A stretch of 64,000 nt of DNA from an uncultured Roseibium sp. (GTDB lineage: Bacteria > Pseudomonadota > Alphaproteobacteria > Rhizobiales > Stappiaceae). The notes beneath the pieces are model-generated. The model made no database searches. It was given only the letters and a program-made list of their open reading frames with translations, and had not been told where the DNA came from. Each line of letters begins with the position of its first letter. The first letter of the stretch is position 1. A program made the translations under genes and the position numbers. This document shows positions 41,418 to 50,980 of this stretch, piece after piece. The DNA is taken from the NCBI RefSeq assembly GCF_947494555.1, contig NZ_CANLVF010000007.1, positions 310,001-374,000 of the forward strand, in the 5' to 3' direction.

Positions 41418-42662
41418 ATGCGTAAGTTGACGATGATGACGGCTGCTGCTGCCCTGCTGGCAGCGAGCGCAAGCGTGAAGGCAGAAGACGTTGAAGTTCT
41501 GCACTGGTGGACATCCGGCGGTGAAGCTGCCGCACTGAATGTCCTGAAACAGGATCTTGAAGGTCAGGGTATCGGTTGGCAGGACATGCCGGTTGCCGGT
41601 GGCGGCGGCTCGCAGGCAATGACGGTGTTGCGTGCCCGCGTAACGTCAGGCAACCCGCCGACCGCCGTGCAGATGCTCGGCTTCGACATCCTTGACTGGG
41701 CCAAGGAAGGCGCACTTGCCGACCTGAACATCCAGGCCGGCCTGGAAGGTTGGGACGACGTTGTCCCGGCAGCACTTCAGGAGTTTGCCAAGCACGACGG
41801 CAAGTGGGTGTCTGCACCGGTCAATGTCCACTCCACAAACTGGGTCTGGGCAAACAAGGCGGTCCTGGACGAACTCGGCATTGCGGTTCCGACCAACTGG
41901 GATGAGTTCGTTGCCGCTCTGGAAAAGGTAAAAGCGTCCGGCAAGACTGCGATTGCACATGGCGGACAGCCCTGGCAGGACGCGACCGTGTTCGACGCGG
42001 TTGCCATGTCGACTGGCGGACCGGACTTCTACAAGAAGGCCTTCATCGACCTTGATGAAGAAACACTCGGCTCCGACACGATGAAGGAAACGTTCGACCG
42101 CATGGCTGTTATCCGGTCCTATGTCGACGACAACTTCTCGGGCCGTGACTGGAACCTCGCCACTGCAATGGTGATCAACGGCGACGCCGCCTTCCAGATG
42201 ATGGGTGACTGGGCGAAGGGTGAATTCCTGAACGCCGGAAAACAGCCGGACGCTGACTTCCTTTGCTTCCGTTTCCCCGGCACCCAGGACCAGGTGACGT
42301 TCAACGCTGACCAGTTCGCGATGTTCGCTCAAGGCTCGGAAGTCGGCAAGGAACAGGCTGCGCTTGCAACCGCCATCCTGTCGCCAAGCTTCCAGTCCGC
42401 GTTCAACGTGGTCAAGGGATCGGTACCGGCCCGGACCGACGTTTCCGACGAAGCCTTTGATGCCTGCGGCAAAAAAGGCATGGCCGATCTGAAGAAAGCT
42501 GCGGACAGCGGCAATCTATATGGTTCCATGGCTCATGGTCACGCCAACCCCGCGGCGATCAAGAACGCGATGTACGACGTGATTACGGCGCATTTCAACG
42601 GCGAATATGACAGCGAAACAGCTATCGAAGAGCTCGTGACCGCCGTTCAAATCAACAAGTAA
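41418..42662 (+). CDS. ABC sugar transporter, periplasmic substrate-binding protein
   Basis: The 414-residue protein has a signal peptide (MTAAAALLAASASVKA) and the family 1 sugar-binding fold: VEVLHWWTSGGEAAALNVLK, TSGNPPTAVQMLGFDILDWA, and GDAAFQMMGDWAKGEFLNAG. The closest familiar type is the glucose/mannose-binding protein of CUT1 transporters; the actual sugar is not known. GGGAGGA precedes the ATG. It heads a long plus-strand operon with two permeases, an ATPase and oxidative enzymes, divergent from LacI. Confidence 0.93.
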   Translation: MRKLTMMTAAAALLAASASVKAEDVEVLHWWTSGGEAAALNVLKQDLEGQGIGWQDMPVAGGGGSQAMTVLRARVTSGNPPTAVQMLGFDILDWAKEGALADLNIQAGLEGWDDVVPAALQEFAKHDGKWVSAPVNVHSTNWVWANKAVLDELGIAVPTNWDEFVAALEKVKASGKTAIAHGGQPWQDATVFDAVAMSTGGPDFYKKAFIDLDEETLGSDTMKETFDRMAVIRSYVDDNFSGRDWNLATAMVINGDAAFQMMGDWAKGEFLNAGKQPDADFLCFRFPGTQDQVTFNADQFAMFAQGSEVGKEQAALATAILSPSFQSAFNVVKGSVPARTDVSDEAFDACGKKGMADLKKAADSGNLYGSMAHGHANPAAIKNAMYDVITAHFNGEYDSETAIEELVTAVQINK

Positions 42663-42717
42663 TAGACCCTACGGAAAGCGGTGCACAGCACCGCTTTCCG
42701 GCAGCGGGGGACCTGAG

Positions 42718-43623
42718 ATGTCTATTTCTGAAACGGCGAACCCGCAGGGTTCCGTTGTTGACAGACTGCGTGACGCTTTGCCTAAAATCGTGTTGAGCCC
42801 GACGGTCGCCATTGTCGCGATCTTTGTCTACGGCTTCATCCTATTCACGCTCTATCTGTCCTTTACCGACAGCCGCATTCTGCCCTCTTTCGGTTGGGTC
42901 GGGTGGCAGAACTACGAGAACCTCTTTCGGATCCGGGCCTGGGATACGGCCGTTTCGAACCTGGTGATCTTCGGTCTCCTCTATATCATCATTTGCTGCG
43001 CCCTCGGCCTTCTGTTGGCGATCTTGCTGGATCAGCGCATCCGCGCCGAAGGCTTCATCCGTACGATCTATCTCTATCCGATGGCCCTGAGCTTCATTGT
43101 CACCGGTGTTGCCTGGAAATGGTTCCTCGACCCGGGCATCGGGATCGAGGCGGTCGTCCAGGGTTGGGGCTGGACCAGCTTCGAATTCGACTGGATCAAG
43201 AATCGGGAAATGGCGATCTATACGATCGTGATCGCCGCCGTCTGGCAGACATCCGGGTTTGTCATGGCGATGTTCCTGGCGGGCTTGCGCGGTATCGACA
43301 GCGAAATGATGAAGGCTGCCCAGATCGACGGCGCCTCGACTTTCGCTCTCTATCGCCGCATCGTGATCCCGCAATTGCGACCGGCCTTCATGTCGGCCTT
43401 CGTCGTGCTCGCCCATATGGCCATCAAGTCCTATGACCTTGTCATCGCCCTGACTGGCGGCGGCCCGGGAACGGCGACGGAGCTGCCGGCGACCTTCATG
43501 TATTCCTACACATTCACCAGAAACCAGATGGGGATTGGTGCAGCCTCCGCCGTGATCATGCTCATGACGATCGCCGCCATCATCGTGCCCTATCTCTGGT
43601 CCGAACTGAGGGAGAAGAAGTGA
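42718..43623 (+). CDS. ABC sugar transporter permease 1 (MalF type)
   Basis: The 301-residue protein has six hydrophobic segments and the binding-protein-dependent permease motif EMMKAAQIDGASTFALYRRI (EAA loop), which contacts the ATPase. It forms the inner-membrane channel with the next gene's product. It lies 55 bases after the binding protein gene. The stop overlaps the next start by one base (TGATG). Confidence 0.95.
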   Translation: MSISETANPQGSVVDRLRDALPKIVLSPTVAIVAIFVYGFILFTLYLSFTDSRILPSFGWVGWQNYENLFRIRAWDTAVSNLVIFGLLYIIICCALGLLLAILLDQRIRAEGFIRTIYLYPMALSFIVTGVAWKWFLDPGIGIEAVVQGWGWTSFEFDWIKNREMAIYTIVIAAVWQTSGFVMAMFLAGLRGIDSEMMKAAQIDGASTFALYRRIVIPQLRPAFMSAFVVLAHMAIKSYDLVIALTGGGPGTATELPATFMYSYTFTRNQMGIGAASAVIMLMTIAAIIVPYLWSELREKK

Positions 43624-44495
43624 TGGCCACCACTCACGCAAAAAGCGGCAACAGTATCGGACGCATCGTCCTATATACGCTGCTCGTCTTCTTCTGCATC
43701 TACTACCTCCTGCCGCTCTACGTGATGTTGGTGAACTCGCTGAAGCCATTGTCCGAGATCACGGCCGGCGGGATGATGGCTCTGCCGCAGGAATGGACCA
43801 TCGCCCCGTGGCTGAGCGCCTGGTCCAGCGCACAGGTCGGCGTTGAGGCAACCGGTTTACGCCCCTATTTCCTGAACTCCATCATCATGGTCGTTCCGGC
43901 GGTCGCGCTGTCGACGATTGTCGGCGCGCTGAACGGTTACGTTCTCACCAAGTGGCCGTTTCGCGGCGCGACCATTCTCTTCGGACTGTTGCTGTTCGGC
44001 TGTTTCATCCCGTTCCAGATGGTCCTGATCCCGATGGCACGCATGCTCGGCCTGATGGGGCTTGCGGGCTCGGTCCCGGGCCTGATCTTCGTGCATTTCG
44101 TTTACGGCATCGGCTTCTCAACACTCTATTTCCGCAACTACTACGCGGCGTTCCCGACCGAGCTGGTCAGGGCGGCACAGATCGACGGAGCCGGTTTCTT
44201 CCGGATCTTCTGGCGCATCTTGCTGCCGTCGTCCGGTCCGATCGCTGTTGTCTGCATCATCTGGCAGTTCACCAATATCTGGAACGACTTCCTCTTCGGC
44301 GCGTCCTTCTCCGATTTCGACAGCCAGCCGATGACCGTTGCGCTCAACAACCTGGTGCAATCGTCAACCGGCGTGAAGGAATACAACGTCCATTTCGCAG
44401 GCGCGATCATGGCCGCGCTGCCGACACTCCTCGTCTACATCGTTGCGGGCCGATACTTCGTCCGTGGCCTGATGGCCGGCTCAGTTAAAGGATAA
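43623..44495 (+). CDS. ABC sugar transporter permease 2 (MalG type)
   Basis: The 290-residue protein has six hydrophobic segments and the EAA loop TELVRAAQIDGAGFFRIFWR followed by LLPSSGPIAVVC. The MalG-like LYVMLVNSLKPLSEI at the N-terminus is typical of the CUT1 second permease. ATG at 43623 overlaps the previous stop; an adjacent GTG at 43620 is possible but the GGGAGAAG Shine-Dalgarno sequence is better placed for the ATG. The ATPase gene follows after four bases. Confidence 0.95.
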   Translation: MATTHAKSGNSIGRIVLYTLLVFFCIYYLLPLYVMLVNSLKPLSEITAGGMMALPQEWTIAPWLSAWSSAQVGVEATGLRPYFLNSIIMVVPAVALSTIVGALNGYVLTKWPFRGATILFGLLLFGCFIPFQMVLIPMARMLGLMGLAGSVPGLIFVHFVYGIGFSTLYFRNYYAAFPTELVRAAQIDGAGFFRIFWRILLPSSGPIAVVCIIWQFTNIWNDFLFGASFSDFDSQPMTVALNNLVQSSTGVKEYNVHFAGAIMAALPTLLVYIVAGRYFVRGLMAGSVKG

Positions 44496-44499
44496 GACA

Positions 44500-45609
44500 A
44501 TGGGCTTTCTCGACATCAAACAGGCGACCAAGTCTTACGGAGCCGTTCAGGTTCTGCACGAAACCGACATCTCGATTGAAGAAGGCGAGTTTCTCGTCCT
44601 CGTAGGACCTTCCGGCTGCGGCAAGTCCACACTCCTGAACATGATCGCCGGACTGGAAAACATCACCTCGGGCGAGATCGCCATTCGCGGAAAGAGCATG
44701 AATGGCGTGAAGCCGGCCGACCGCAACATCGCCATGGTGTTCCAGTCCTACGCGCTCTATCCGAACATGACGGTGAGCGGGAACATCTCCTTCGGCATGG
44801 AGATGCACGGCATTGAAAAGTCGGAACGCGAAAAGCGTATCTCGCAGGTTTCCGATCTTTTGCAGATAAAGCACCTGCTCGATCGTAAGCCGGGTCAGCT
44901 CTCCGGCGGCCAGCGCCAGCGTGTTGCGATGGGCCGTGCCCTTGTTCGCGAACCGGACGTCTTCCTCTTCGACGAGCCGCTCTCCAACCTGGATGCAAAG
45001 CTGCGTGTCGACATGCGCACGGAGATCAAGAAGCTTCACCAGAAGCTGGGGACGACGATTGTCTACGTGACCCATGACCAGATCGAGGCCCTGACACTGT
45101 CGACCCGCATTGCCGTGATGTTCGGCGGCTACGTGCAGCAGCTCGGGACACCCAAGGAAATCTATGACAATCCGGCGAACATGTTCGTTGCCGGTTTCAT
45201 GGGCTCACCTTCGATGAACCTCTTCCCCGCCAAGGTGGTATCGGAAAACGGCCAGTCTGCCGCAGAAGTGTCTTTGGCGAACGGCACAAAGGCCTCTATC
45301 CCTTTCGCCACGGAAGAACTTGCCTCGGATGTCGGCCGCGACATTATCCTGGGCATCCGCCCCGAGGCGATCACCGACAGGGACGGCGCCGACAGAAACT
45401 CGCAGGCGGTCCATATCGTTGAAGCACCGGTTGAAGTCACCGAACCGGCAGGATCCGACACATTTGTCGTCAGCCAGATCGGCGGCAAGGATGTCACCGG
45501 GCGCTTCCGCGCAGATGTCGCGGTCAATGCCGGCGACACTTTCCCCTTTGCGTTCAACATGGAAAAGGCGGTCGCGTTCGACCCTCAGAGCGAGAACAGG
45601 ATCGCCTGA
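44500..45609 (+). CDS. ABC sugar transporter ATPase (UgpC/MsmK type)
   Basis: The 369-residue protein has all ABC motifs: Walker A GPSGCGKST, Q-loop FQSYALYPNM, signature LSGGQRQRVAMGRALVREP, Walker B VFLFDEPLSNLD and the switch VTHDQIEALTL. A C-terminal TOBE domain (about 240-369) identifies the CUT1 sugar importer type that can be regulated through this domain. It powers the two permeases encoded just upstream. Confidence 0.96.
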   Translation: MGFLDIKQATKSYGAVQVLHETDISIEEGEFLVLVGPSGCGKSTLLNMIAGLENITSGEIAIRGKSMNGVKPADRNIAMVFQSYALYPNMTVSGNISFGMEMHGIEKSEREKRISQVSDLLQIKHLLDRKPGQLSGGQRQRVAMGRALVREPDVFLFDEPLSNLDAKLRVDMRTEIKKLHQKLGTTIVYVTHDQIEALTLSTRIAVMFGGYVQQLGTPKEIYDNPANMFVAGFMGSPSMNLFPAKVVSENGQSAAEVSLANGTKASIPFATEELASDVGRDIILGIRPEAITDRDGADRNSQAVHIVEAPVEVTEPAGSDTFVVSQIGGKDVTGRFRADVAVNAGDTFPFAFNMEKAVAFDPQSENRIA

Positions 45610-45613
45610 CCCG

Positions 45614-47098
45614 ATGACGAAGGCTCCTGACATCGTGATTGTCGGCAGCGGCATGGGAGGTGCAACCCTTGCTGCCGGCCTTGCGCCGTCCGGCGCAAAG
45701 ATCACGATCCTGGAGCGCGGCCACCAGATCCCTGATGATGCCCCGGCGCGGGACCCCTGGCGGATCTACACCAACAGCGCCTTCCGCTCATCGGAAACGT
45801 GGTTGGATCAGCAGGGAAACGCGTTCGAGCCCGGCAATTACTACAATGTCGGCGGAAATTCGAAACTCTACGGTGCGGTCTTGATCCGTTACCGCGAAGA
45901 GGATTTCGGGGATCTGGAGCATTTCGAAGGCGTCTCGCCGGCCTGGCCCTTCTCCTATGACGAGCTTGCCCCCTGGTACGAAGCAGCGGAAAAGCTCTAC
46001 CGGGTGCGCGGAGACATCGCCTCGGACGAAACCGAACCGTCTCATTCCGGTCCCTATCCGTTTCCACCCGTCCCGGACGAACCAGCAATCCGCACGGCGC
46101 GCCAGAGACTGGAAGGTGCCGGCGTCAAACCATTCTCGCTACCTCTCGGCGTCGATATCGACACATGGCTTTCAGCCGGCAAAACCGGCTGGGACGGCTA
46201 TCCGGATCTTCGGTGCGGCAAGATGGATGCCGAGACGTGCGGTCTCGCGGAGGCACTTGCATACGAAAATGTGGAGCTGATCACGGGCGCTGAAGTCACC
46301 AGGCTCCAGGTTGACCCTGAAACAAGAAAAATCAGTTGCGTCACCTTCCTCAAGGACGGTGAGGAAACCGATCTGACGCCTGCGATCGTCGCCATTTGTG
46401 CAGGCGCGGTGCAGTCGGCAGCGCTCTTGCTCAAGTCCGGAATTGCGAACAGTTCGGACTATGTCGGCCGCTGCTTCATGAACCACAATGCGACCGCGAT
46501 GATCGCCATCGACCCGCGCTTCCGGAACGATGCGGTCTATCAGAAAACCTTCGGCATAAACGACTGGTACCTTGCAGAAGAAGAAGACGGAAAGCCGCTC
46601 GGCAATGTGCAACTGCTCGGACGGGTCACCCCGGACATCCTGAAAATACAGGTACCGCAACTGCCGAAATTCGCTGCCAAGTGGATTTCGGAACATGCGC
46701 TCGATCTTTATCTCATTTCAGAGGATCTGCCCGATCCGGAAAGCCGCGTCCTGATCAAGGACGGCAAGATCCAGCTGAACTGGCGCCGGTCCAATATGAC
46801 GGCCCACAAGAAGCTCGCGGCACGCACGAAGGCGACGCTTAAAAAGGCCGGATTTCCCGTCGTGCTATCACGCCTCTTCGATGGCCGCGTGCCTTCGCAT
46901 CAATGCGGCACGGTGCGACTTGGCGACGATCCGAAAACCAGCGTGCTTGATCCGGATTGCCGCTCCTGGGATCACCCGAACCTGTTCGTGACGGACGCAG
47001 CTGCTTTGCCGACATCTGCGGCAGTCAATCCGGCTCTTACCGTCGCCGCCCTGTCGCTGCGGACTGCCGAGACCATAAGGCAGGAGTTGGCTGCATGA
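45614..47098 (+). CDS. GMC-family FAD oxidoreductase
   Basis: The 494-residue protein starts with an FAD fold (DIVIVGSGMGGATLAAGLAP then ILERG) and ends with the GMC C-terminal signature: PSHQCGTVRLGDDP, with active-site-region His in SHQCG, and PNLFVTDAAALPTSAAVNPA. YYNVGGNSKLYGAVLIRYR is the flavin-attachment-like loop of this group. It resembles gluconate/glucoside dehydrogenases that oxidise a sugar ring hydroxyl. It starts four bases after the ATPase stop, so substrate import and oxidation are encoded together. There is no signal peptide, so oxidation is expected in the cytoplasm. Confidence 0.92.
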   Translation: MTKAPDIVIVGSGMGGATLAAGLAPSGAKITILERGHQIPDDAPARDPWRIYTNSAFRSSETWLDQQGNAFEPGNYYNVGGNSKLYGAVLIRYREEDFGDLEHFEGVSPAWPFSYDELAPWYEAAEKLYRVRGDIASDETEPSHSGPYPFPPVPDEPAIRTARQRLEGAGVKPFSLPLGVDIDTWLSAGKTGWDGYPDLRCGKMDAETCGLAEALAYENVELITGAEVTRLQVDPETRKISCVTFLKDGEETDLTPAIVAICAGAVQSAALLLKSGIANSSDYVGRCFMNHNATAMIAIDPRFRNDAVYQKTFGINDWYLAEEEDGKPLGNVQLLGRVTPDILKIQVPQLPKFAAKWISEHALDLYLISEDLPDPESRVLIKDGKIQLNWRRSNMTAHKKLAARTKATLKKAGFPVVLSRLFDGRVPSHQCGTVRLGDDPKTSVLDPDCRSWDHPNLFVTDAAALPTSAAVNPALTVAALSLRTAETIRQELAA

Positions 47099-47853
47099 CC
47101 AAGGTAGCCCTCGTCACGGGTGGTCAGCGCGGTATCGGGCTTGCGATTTCCGAAGCCTTTGTCGGCGCCGGATACAAGGTGGCAATTCTGGCTCCAAACC
47201 GGAGTGACGATCCGGAAGTTGTCGAAGCGCTGAGCAAGTTGGGACCGAAAGCGGCCTTCTACTCTCACGATCTCCTGGATGTGGATGGTCATGCTGTATT
47301 CCTGAACCGTGTCGAAGAACATTTGGGGCCACTCACCACTTATGTCTCCAATGCAGGTGTGCCGGCGAAAGTGCGCGGAGACATGCTCGAAATCACGACC
47401 GAGAGTTTCGACTTCGTGATGGGTGTCAATCTTCGAGGAGCCTTCTTCCTGGCCCAGGAGGTTGCGCGGCGCATGCTGGAGACGACCAGCGAAACGTACC
47501 GATCGATGACCTTCGTCACGTCGGTCAGCGCGCAGATGGTCTCTGTCGAGCGCGCGGAATACTGCCTTTCGAAGGCCGGGGCTTCGATGATGGCGCAGCT
47601 GTTTGCTGTCCGGCTCGCCCCACACGATATTGGTGTCTTTGATATCCGGCCAGGTGTCATCGAGACCGCTCTGACAGCCGGCGTCAAAGACAAATACACA
47701 AAGCGGATTGAAGACGGCCTCGTGCCTTCGGCCCGCTGGGGGTATCCGGCCGACATCGCCTCGACCATCCTTCCACTTGCGGAAGGTCAGATGGCTTTTG
47801 CCACGGGCACCGTCATCAATGTGGATGGCGGACTTTCCATTCCACGCCTTTGA
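47095..47853 (+). CDS. Short-chain dehydrogenase/reductase
   Basis: The 252-residue protein is a classical SDR: cofactor motif TGGQRGIGLA, NAG in YVSNAGVPAK, catalytic Ser in TSVSAQM, Tyr and Lys in EYCLSKAGA, and PGVIET after the active site. The C-terminus (FATGTVINVDGGLSIPRL) is the usual family end. It overlaps the GMC stop by four bases (ATGA). It would reduce or oxidise a sugar-derived alcohol or ketone and works next to the GMC enzymes. Confidence 0.95.
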   Translation: MTKVALVTGGQRGIGLAISEAFVGAGYKVAILAPNRSDDPEVVEALSKLGPKAAFYSHDLLDVDGHAVFLNRVEEHLGPLTTYVSNAGVPAKVRGDMLEITTESFDFVMGVNLRGAFFLAQEVARRMLETTSETYRSMTFVTSVSAQMVSVERAEYCLSKAGASMMAQLFAVRLAPHDIGVFDIRPGVIETALTAGVKDKYTKRIEDGLVPSARWGYPADIASTILPLAEGQMAFATGTVINVDGGLSIPRL

Positions 47854-47862
47854 GAGTTCATC

Positions 47863-49455
47863 ATGGAAAAAGGCTACGATTTCATCATCATCGGAGGTGG
47901 CAGCGCAGGGTCGGTGCTTGCGGCACGGCTGAGCGAAAACCCCGATGTCAGCGTCCTGCTTCTGGAAGCGGGTGGACGCGACTGGCATCCGTTTTTTCAT
48001 GTACCCGCCGGCTTTGCCAAAATGACCAAGGGCATCGGTTCCTGGGGCTGGCACACGGTTCCGCAAAGGCACATGAAGGACCGTGTGTTCCGCTACACCC
48101 AGGCCAAGGTGATCGGCGGCGGTTCGGCGATCAATGCGCAGATATACACCCGTGGCAATGCGCTCGATTATGATGAATGGCGCCAGATGGGATGCGAAGG
48201 TTGGGGCTATGAGGATGTCCTGCCCTATTACCGCAAGGCCGAGGACAACGACACTTACAACAACCGCTACCATGGCCAGGGTGGACCCTTGGGCGTCTCC
48301 AAACCCTGCGCGCCATTGCCCATCTGCGAAGCCTATTTCAAGGCGGCAGCAGAGCTCGGCATTCCGCACAACGAGGACGTGACCGGCGAGAAGCAGGACG
48401 GTGTCGCCTACTACCAGCTGACCCAGAAGAACGCACGTCGTTCCTCAGCGGCGATGGCCTATCTTGCCCCGAACCGGAACCGGCAGAACCTTCACATTCA
48501 AACCGGAGCGCAGGTCCGCCGTATTGTTGTTGAGAATGGCACTGCGACAGGTGTTGAACTCGCTGACGGCACCCGCCTCACGGCGAGCAACGAAGTCGTT
48601 CTGTCATCGGGCTCAATCGGCTCGCCCAGATTGCTGCAACTCTCCGGCATCGGTCCCGCCGATCATCTGAAAAGCCTTGGCATCGACGTGGTATACGACC
48701 AGCCCGAGGTAGGCGCGAACCTGCAGGATCATCTGGACCTCTACTGCATTTGCGAGGTCAGTGGCCCCTACACCTACGACCGCTATGCCAAGATGCACTG
48801 GTCGGCGATCGCCGGTCTGCAATATCTCTTCACAAAGCGTGGACCCGTGTCCTCTTCCCTCTTTGAAACCGGTGGCTTCTGGTACGCCGATCCTGAGGCA
48901 CGTTCTCCGGATCTGCAGTTTCACCTCGGCCTTGGAACCGGCATCGAATCGGGCGTCGCCGCCATGCCAAATGGCGGCGTCACGCTGAACTCCTGCTACT
49001 TGAGGCCCCGCTCGCGCGGAAGCGTTCGCCTTCAAAGCGACAATCCCATGGATGCACCGCTGATCGATCCGAATTACCTGCAGGATCCCCAGGACCGGGA
49101 CATGTCGATCCGAGGGCTGAAACTGACCCAGGAGATCCTGGCGCAGGGGCCGCTCAAGCCCTTCATCAAGGCCGAGCGCTTGCCGGGCCCAAATGTCGAA
49201 ACCGATGAAGACTATTTCAACTTCATCTGCGAGCACTCCAAGACTTCTCACCACCCGGCAGGCACCTGTCGGATGGGCGCGGACGACAAGGCTGTGCTTG
49301 ACCCCAGACTGCGCTTCAACGGCCTTTCCCGCCTGCGCGTCATCGACGCTTCGGTCATGCCGACGGTCGTTTCATCCAATACGAATGCAGCAGCCATCAT
49401 GATCGGCGAAAAAGGGGCTGACATGATCAAACAGGATCACGGTGACACTCAATGA
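47863..49455 (+). CDS. GMC-family FAD oxidoreductase, choline dehydrogenase-like
   Basis: The 530-residue protein has FAD motif FIIIGGGSAGSVLAARLSEN, then VIGGGSAINAQIYTRGNALD and the GMC signature SSGSIGSPRLLQLSGIGPAD. The C-terminal HHPAGTCRMG has the catalytic His region, and VIDASVMPTVVSSNTNAAA is the GMC signature 2. It belongs to the large choline/alcohol dehydrogenase branch, unlike the GMC protein at 45614, so two different flavin steps are likely in this pathway. Nine bases separate it from the SDR gene. Confidence 0.95.
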   Translation: MEKGYDFIIIGGGSAGSVLAARLSENPDVSVLLLEAGGRDWHPFFHVPAGFAKMTKGIGSWGWHTVPQRHMKDRVFRYTQAKVIGGGSAINAQIYTRGNALDYDEWRQMGCEGWGYEDVLPYYRKAEDNDTYNNRYHGQGGPLGVSKPCAPLPICEAYFKAAAELGIPHNEDVTGEKQDGVAYYQLTQKNARRSSAAMAYLAPNRNRQNLHIQTGAQVRRIVVENGTATGVELADGTRLTASNEVVLSSGSIGSPRLLQLSGIGPADHLKSLGIDVVYDQPEVGANLQDHLDLYCICEVSGPYTYDRYAKMHWSAIAGLQYLFTKRGPVSSSLFETGGFWYADPEARSPDLQFHLGLGTGIESGVAAMPNGGVTLNSCYLRPRSRGSVRLQSDNPMDAPLIDPNYLQDPQDRDMSIRGLKLTQEILAQGPLKPFIKAERLPGPNVETDEDYFNFICEHSKTSHHPAGTCRMGADDKAVLDPRLRFNGLSRLRVIDASVMPTVVSSNTNAAAIMIGEKGADMIKQDHGDTQ

Positions 49456-49766
49456 TCAGACACATCGTACTCATCAAGTTTCAGGACGGCGTCAGCGAAG
49501 ACACGATCGCCGGTCTCTTTCAGGAATTGCGCACGATCCGCGATCAGGTGCCCGGCATTCTGGACATCACGTCCGGCCGCAGCGAAAGCCCGGAAAAGAT
49601 CGAACGCGGTTACATGCACGGATTTGTCGTCGACTTTGAAGACTGGGACGCGCTCGAGCGCTACCAGACGCACCCCGATCACAAGGCACTCGGGGCAAAG
49701 CTGGTGGCCAATGCAATTGGCGGCATCGACGGAATTCTGGTTCTCGACATTCCGGTCGCGGCATGA
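49452..49766 (+). CDS. Dabb (stress-responsive A/B barrel) domain protein
   Basis: The 104-residue protein is a single Dabb domain: IRHIVLIKFQDGVSEDTIAG, ILDITSGRSESPEKIERGYM then HGFVVDFEDWDALERYQTHP and DHKALGA. Such ferredoxin-like barrels form dimers and in some pathways act as small cyclases or isomerases, in others as unknown accessory proteins. The ATGA overlap with the GMC gene couples their translation, suggesting a role tied to the oxidised product. Confidence 0.93.
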   Translation: MIRHIVLIKFQDGVSEDTIAGLFQELRTIRDQVPGILDITSGRSESPEKIERGYMHGFVVDFEDWDALERYQTHPDHKALGAKLVANAIGGIDGILVLDIPVAA

Positions 49767-49794
49767 CGGGTGACGCAAGACGCTGGAGATGAAC

Positions 49795-50958
49795 ATGCTG
49801 ACCCTTCCGACACTCGACAACAGACTTGAGGCCTATCAGCTGATCGGTGATCCCCTGATCCCGCGTGCGCCGCGCGTTCCGCTCAATCGCATCGCGTTTG
49901 CCGCCGCGCATGTGGTCTCTTCGCCGCTCGAAGAACGCGATCCATGGCTTGGATCACCTGCTGTCGACTGGGAGAATTCATTGCGCTTCCGCAACTGGCT
50001 GTGGGATCAGGGCCTTGGTCTTGCCGAGGCGATGGACACGGCACAAAGGGGCATGGGCGTCGACTGGCCGACGGCAAAGGAACTGATCCAGCGCACGATG
50101 CGCGATGCAAAAGCACACCCGTTGAAGCCGCGCGTCGCCTGCGGCGCGGGAACAGACCAAAAGCCACGGGAAGATTACCGGACACCGGACGATATTCTGG
50201 CAGCCTATACCGAACAGATGGAAGCAATCGAAGCGGCGGGCGGCCAGGTCATCCTGATGGCATCGCAGGCCTTCCCCGCGATCGGTGCAACCGCAGACGA
50301 CTACGTTCATGTCTATCAAAAACTGTTGGGGCAGGCTTCCGCACCGGTCATCTTGCACTGGCTCGGGGACATGTTCGATCCAAAGCTGAAGGGCTATTGG
50401 GGCTCCGTCGATGTTGCAACGGCTATGAACACGGTTCTTGCGATTATTGAAGCTAACCCGGTCAAAGTCGACGGCATCAAGATTTCGCTTCTGGAAAAAA
50501 CCTATGAAGAGGAGTTACGCGCACGTCTTCCGGACGGCGTCCATCTCTACACCGGAGACGACTTCAACTATGCGGAGTTGATCGTAGGCGACGGTGAACA
50601 CTATTCGCACGCTCTGCTCGGGGCCTTCACGGCGATCGCACCGGCAGCCAGCCAGGCGCTCGAAGCACTCGCGCAAGGTGACCTTCAGACCTATCACGAT
50701 CTCTTTCGTCCGACGGTCCCGCTCAGCCGGGAAATCTTCAAGGCACCGACACAATTCTACAAGGCAGGCATCGCATTTCTCGCCTGGCTGAATGACGCCC
50801 AAAGCCACTTCATCATGCCGGGAGGCTTTCAGTCCTCCCGGGAAATTTCGCACTATGCGGAAGTCTTCAGACTTGCGGACAAGGCGCGTTTGCTGTCAAA
50901 GCCTGACACTGCCGTCGAGCGCATGGGACTGCTCTTGAAGCTTCACGGTGTTGAGTGA
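49795..50958 (+). CDS. DUF993 family, dihydrodipicolinate synthase-like aldolase
   Basis: The protein of about 387 residues fits the DUF993 family, which has a DapA-like TIM barrel. Recognised segments are FAAAHVVSSPLEERDPWLGS, VDWENSLRFRNWLWDQGLGL, and the barrel strand PVILHWLGDMFDPKLKGYWG. A candidate Schiff-base Lys lies in VDGIKISLLEK. Members lie in sugar-catabolic operons, but the reaction is not established; cleavage of a keto-sugar product is a reasonable inference. ATG at 49795 is preferred with GGAG six bases before it; ATG at 49789 would abut the Shine-Dalgarno sequence. Confidence 0.88.
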   Translation: MLTLPTLDNRLEAYQLIGDPLIPRAPRVPLNRIAFAAAHVVSSPLEERDPWLGSPAVDWENSLRFRNWLWDQGLGLAEAMDTAQRGMGVDWPTAKELIQRTMRDAKAHPLKPRVACGAGTDQKPREDYRTPDDILAAYTEQMEAIEAAGGQVILMASQAFPAIGATADDYVHVYQKLLGQASAPVILHWLGDMFDPKLKGYWGSVDVATAMNTVLAIIEANPVKVDGIKISLLEKTYEEELRARLPDGVHLYTGDDFNYAELIVGDGEHYSHALLGAFTAIAPAASQALEALAQGDLQTYHDLFRPTVPLSREIFKAPTQFYKAGIAFLAWLNDAQSHFIMPGGFQSSREISHYAEVFRLADKARLLSKPDTAVERMGLLLKLHGVE

Positions 50959-50980
50959 TTTCTGCCGGGGGCGGGCGTGA

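Noticed and set aside
46972..48369. Minus-strand open frame of about 465 codons
   Set aside because: It is antisense to the SDR and GMC genes, which have complete motifs; the frame is open because of high-GC codon bias.
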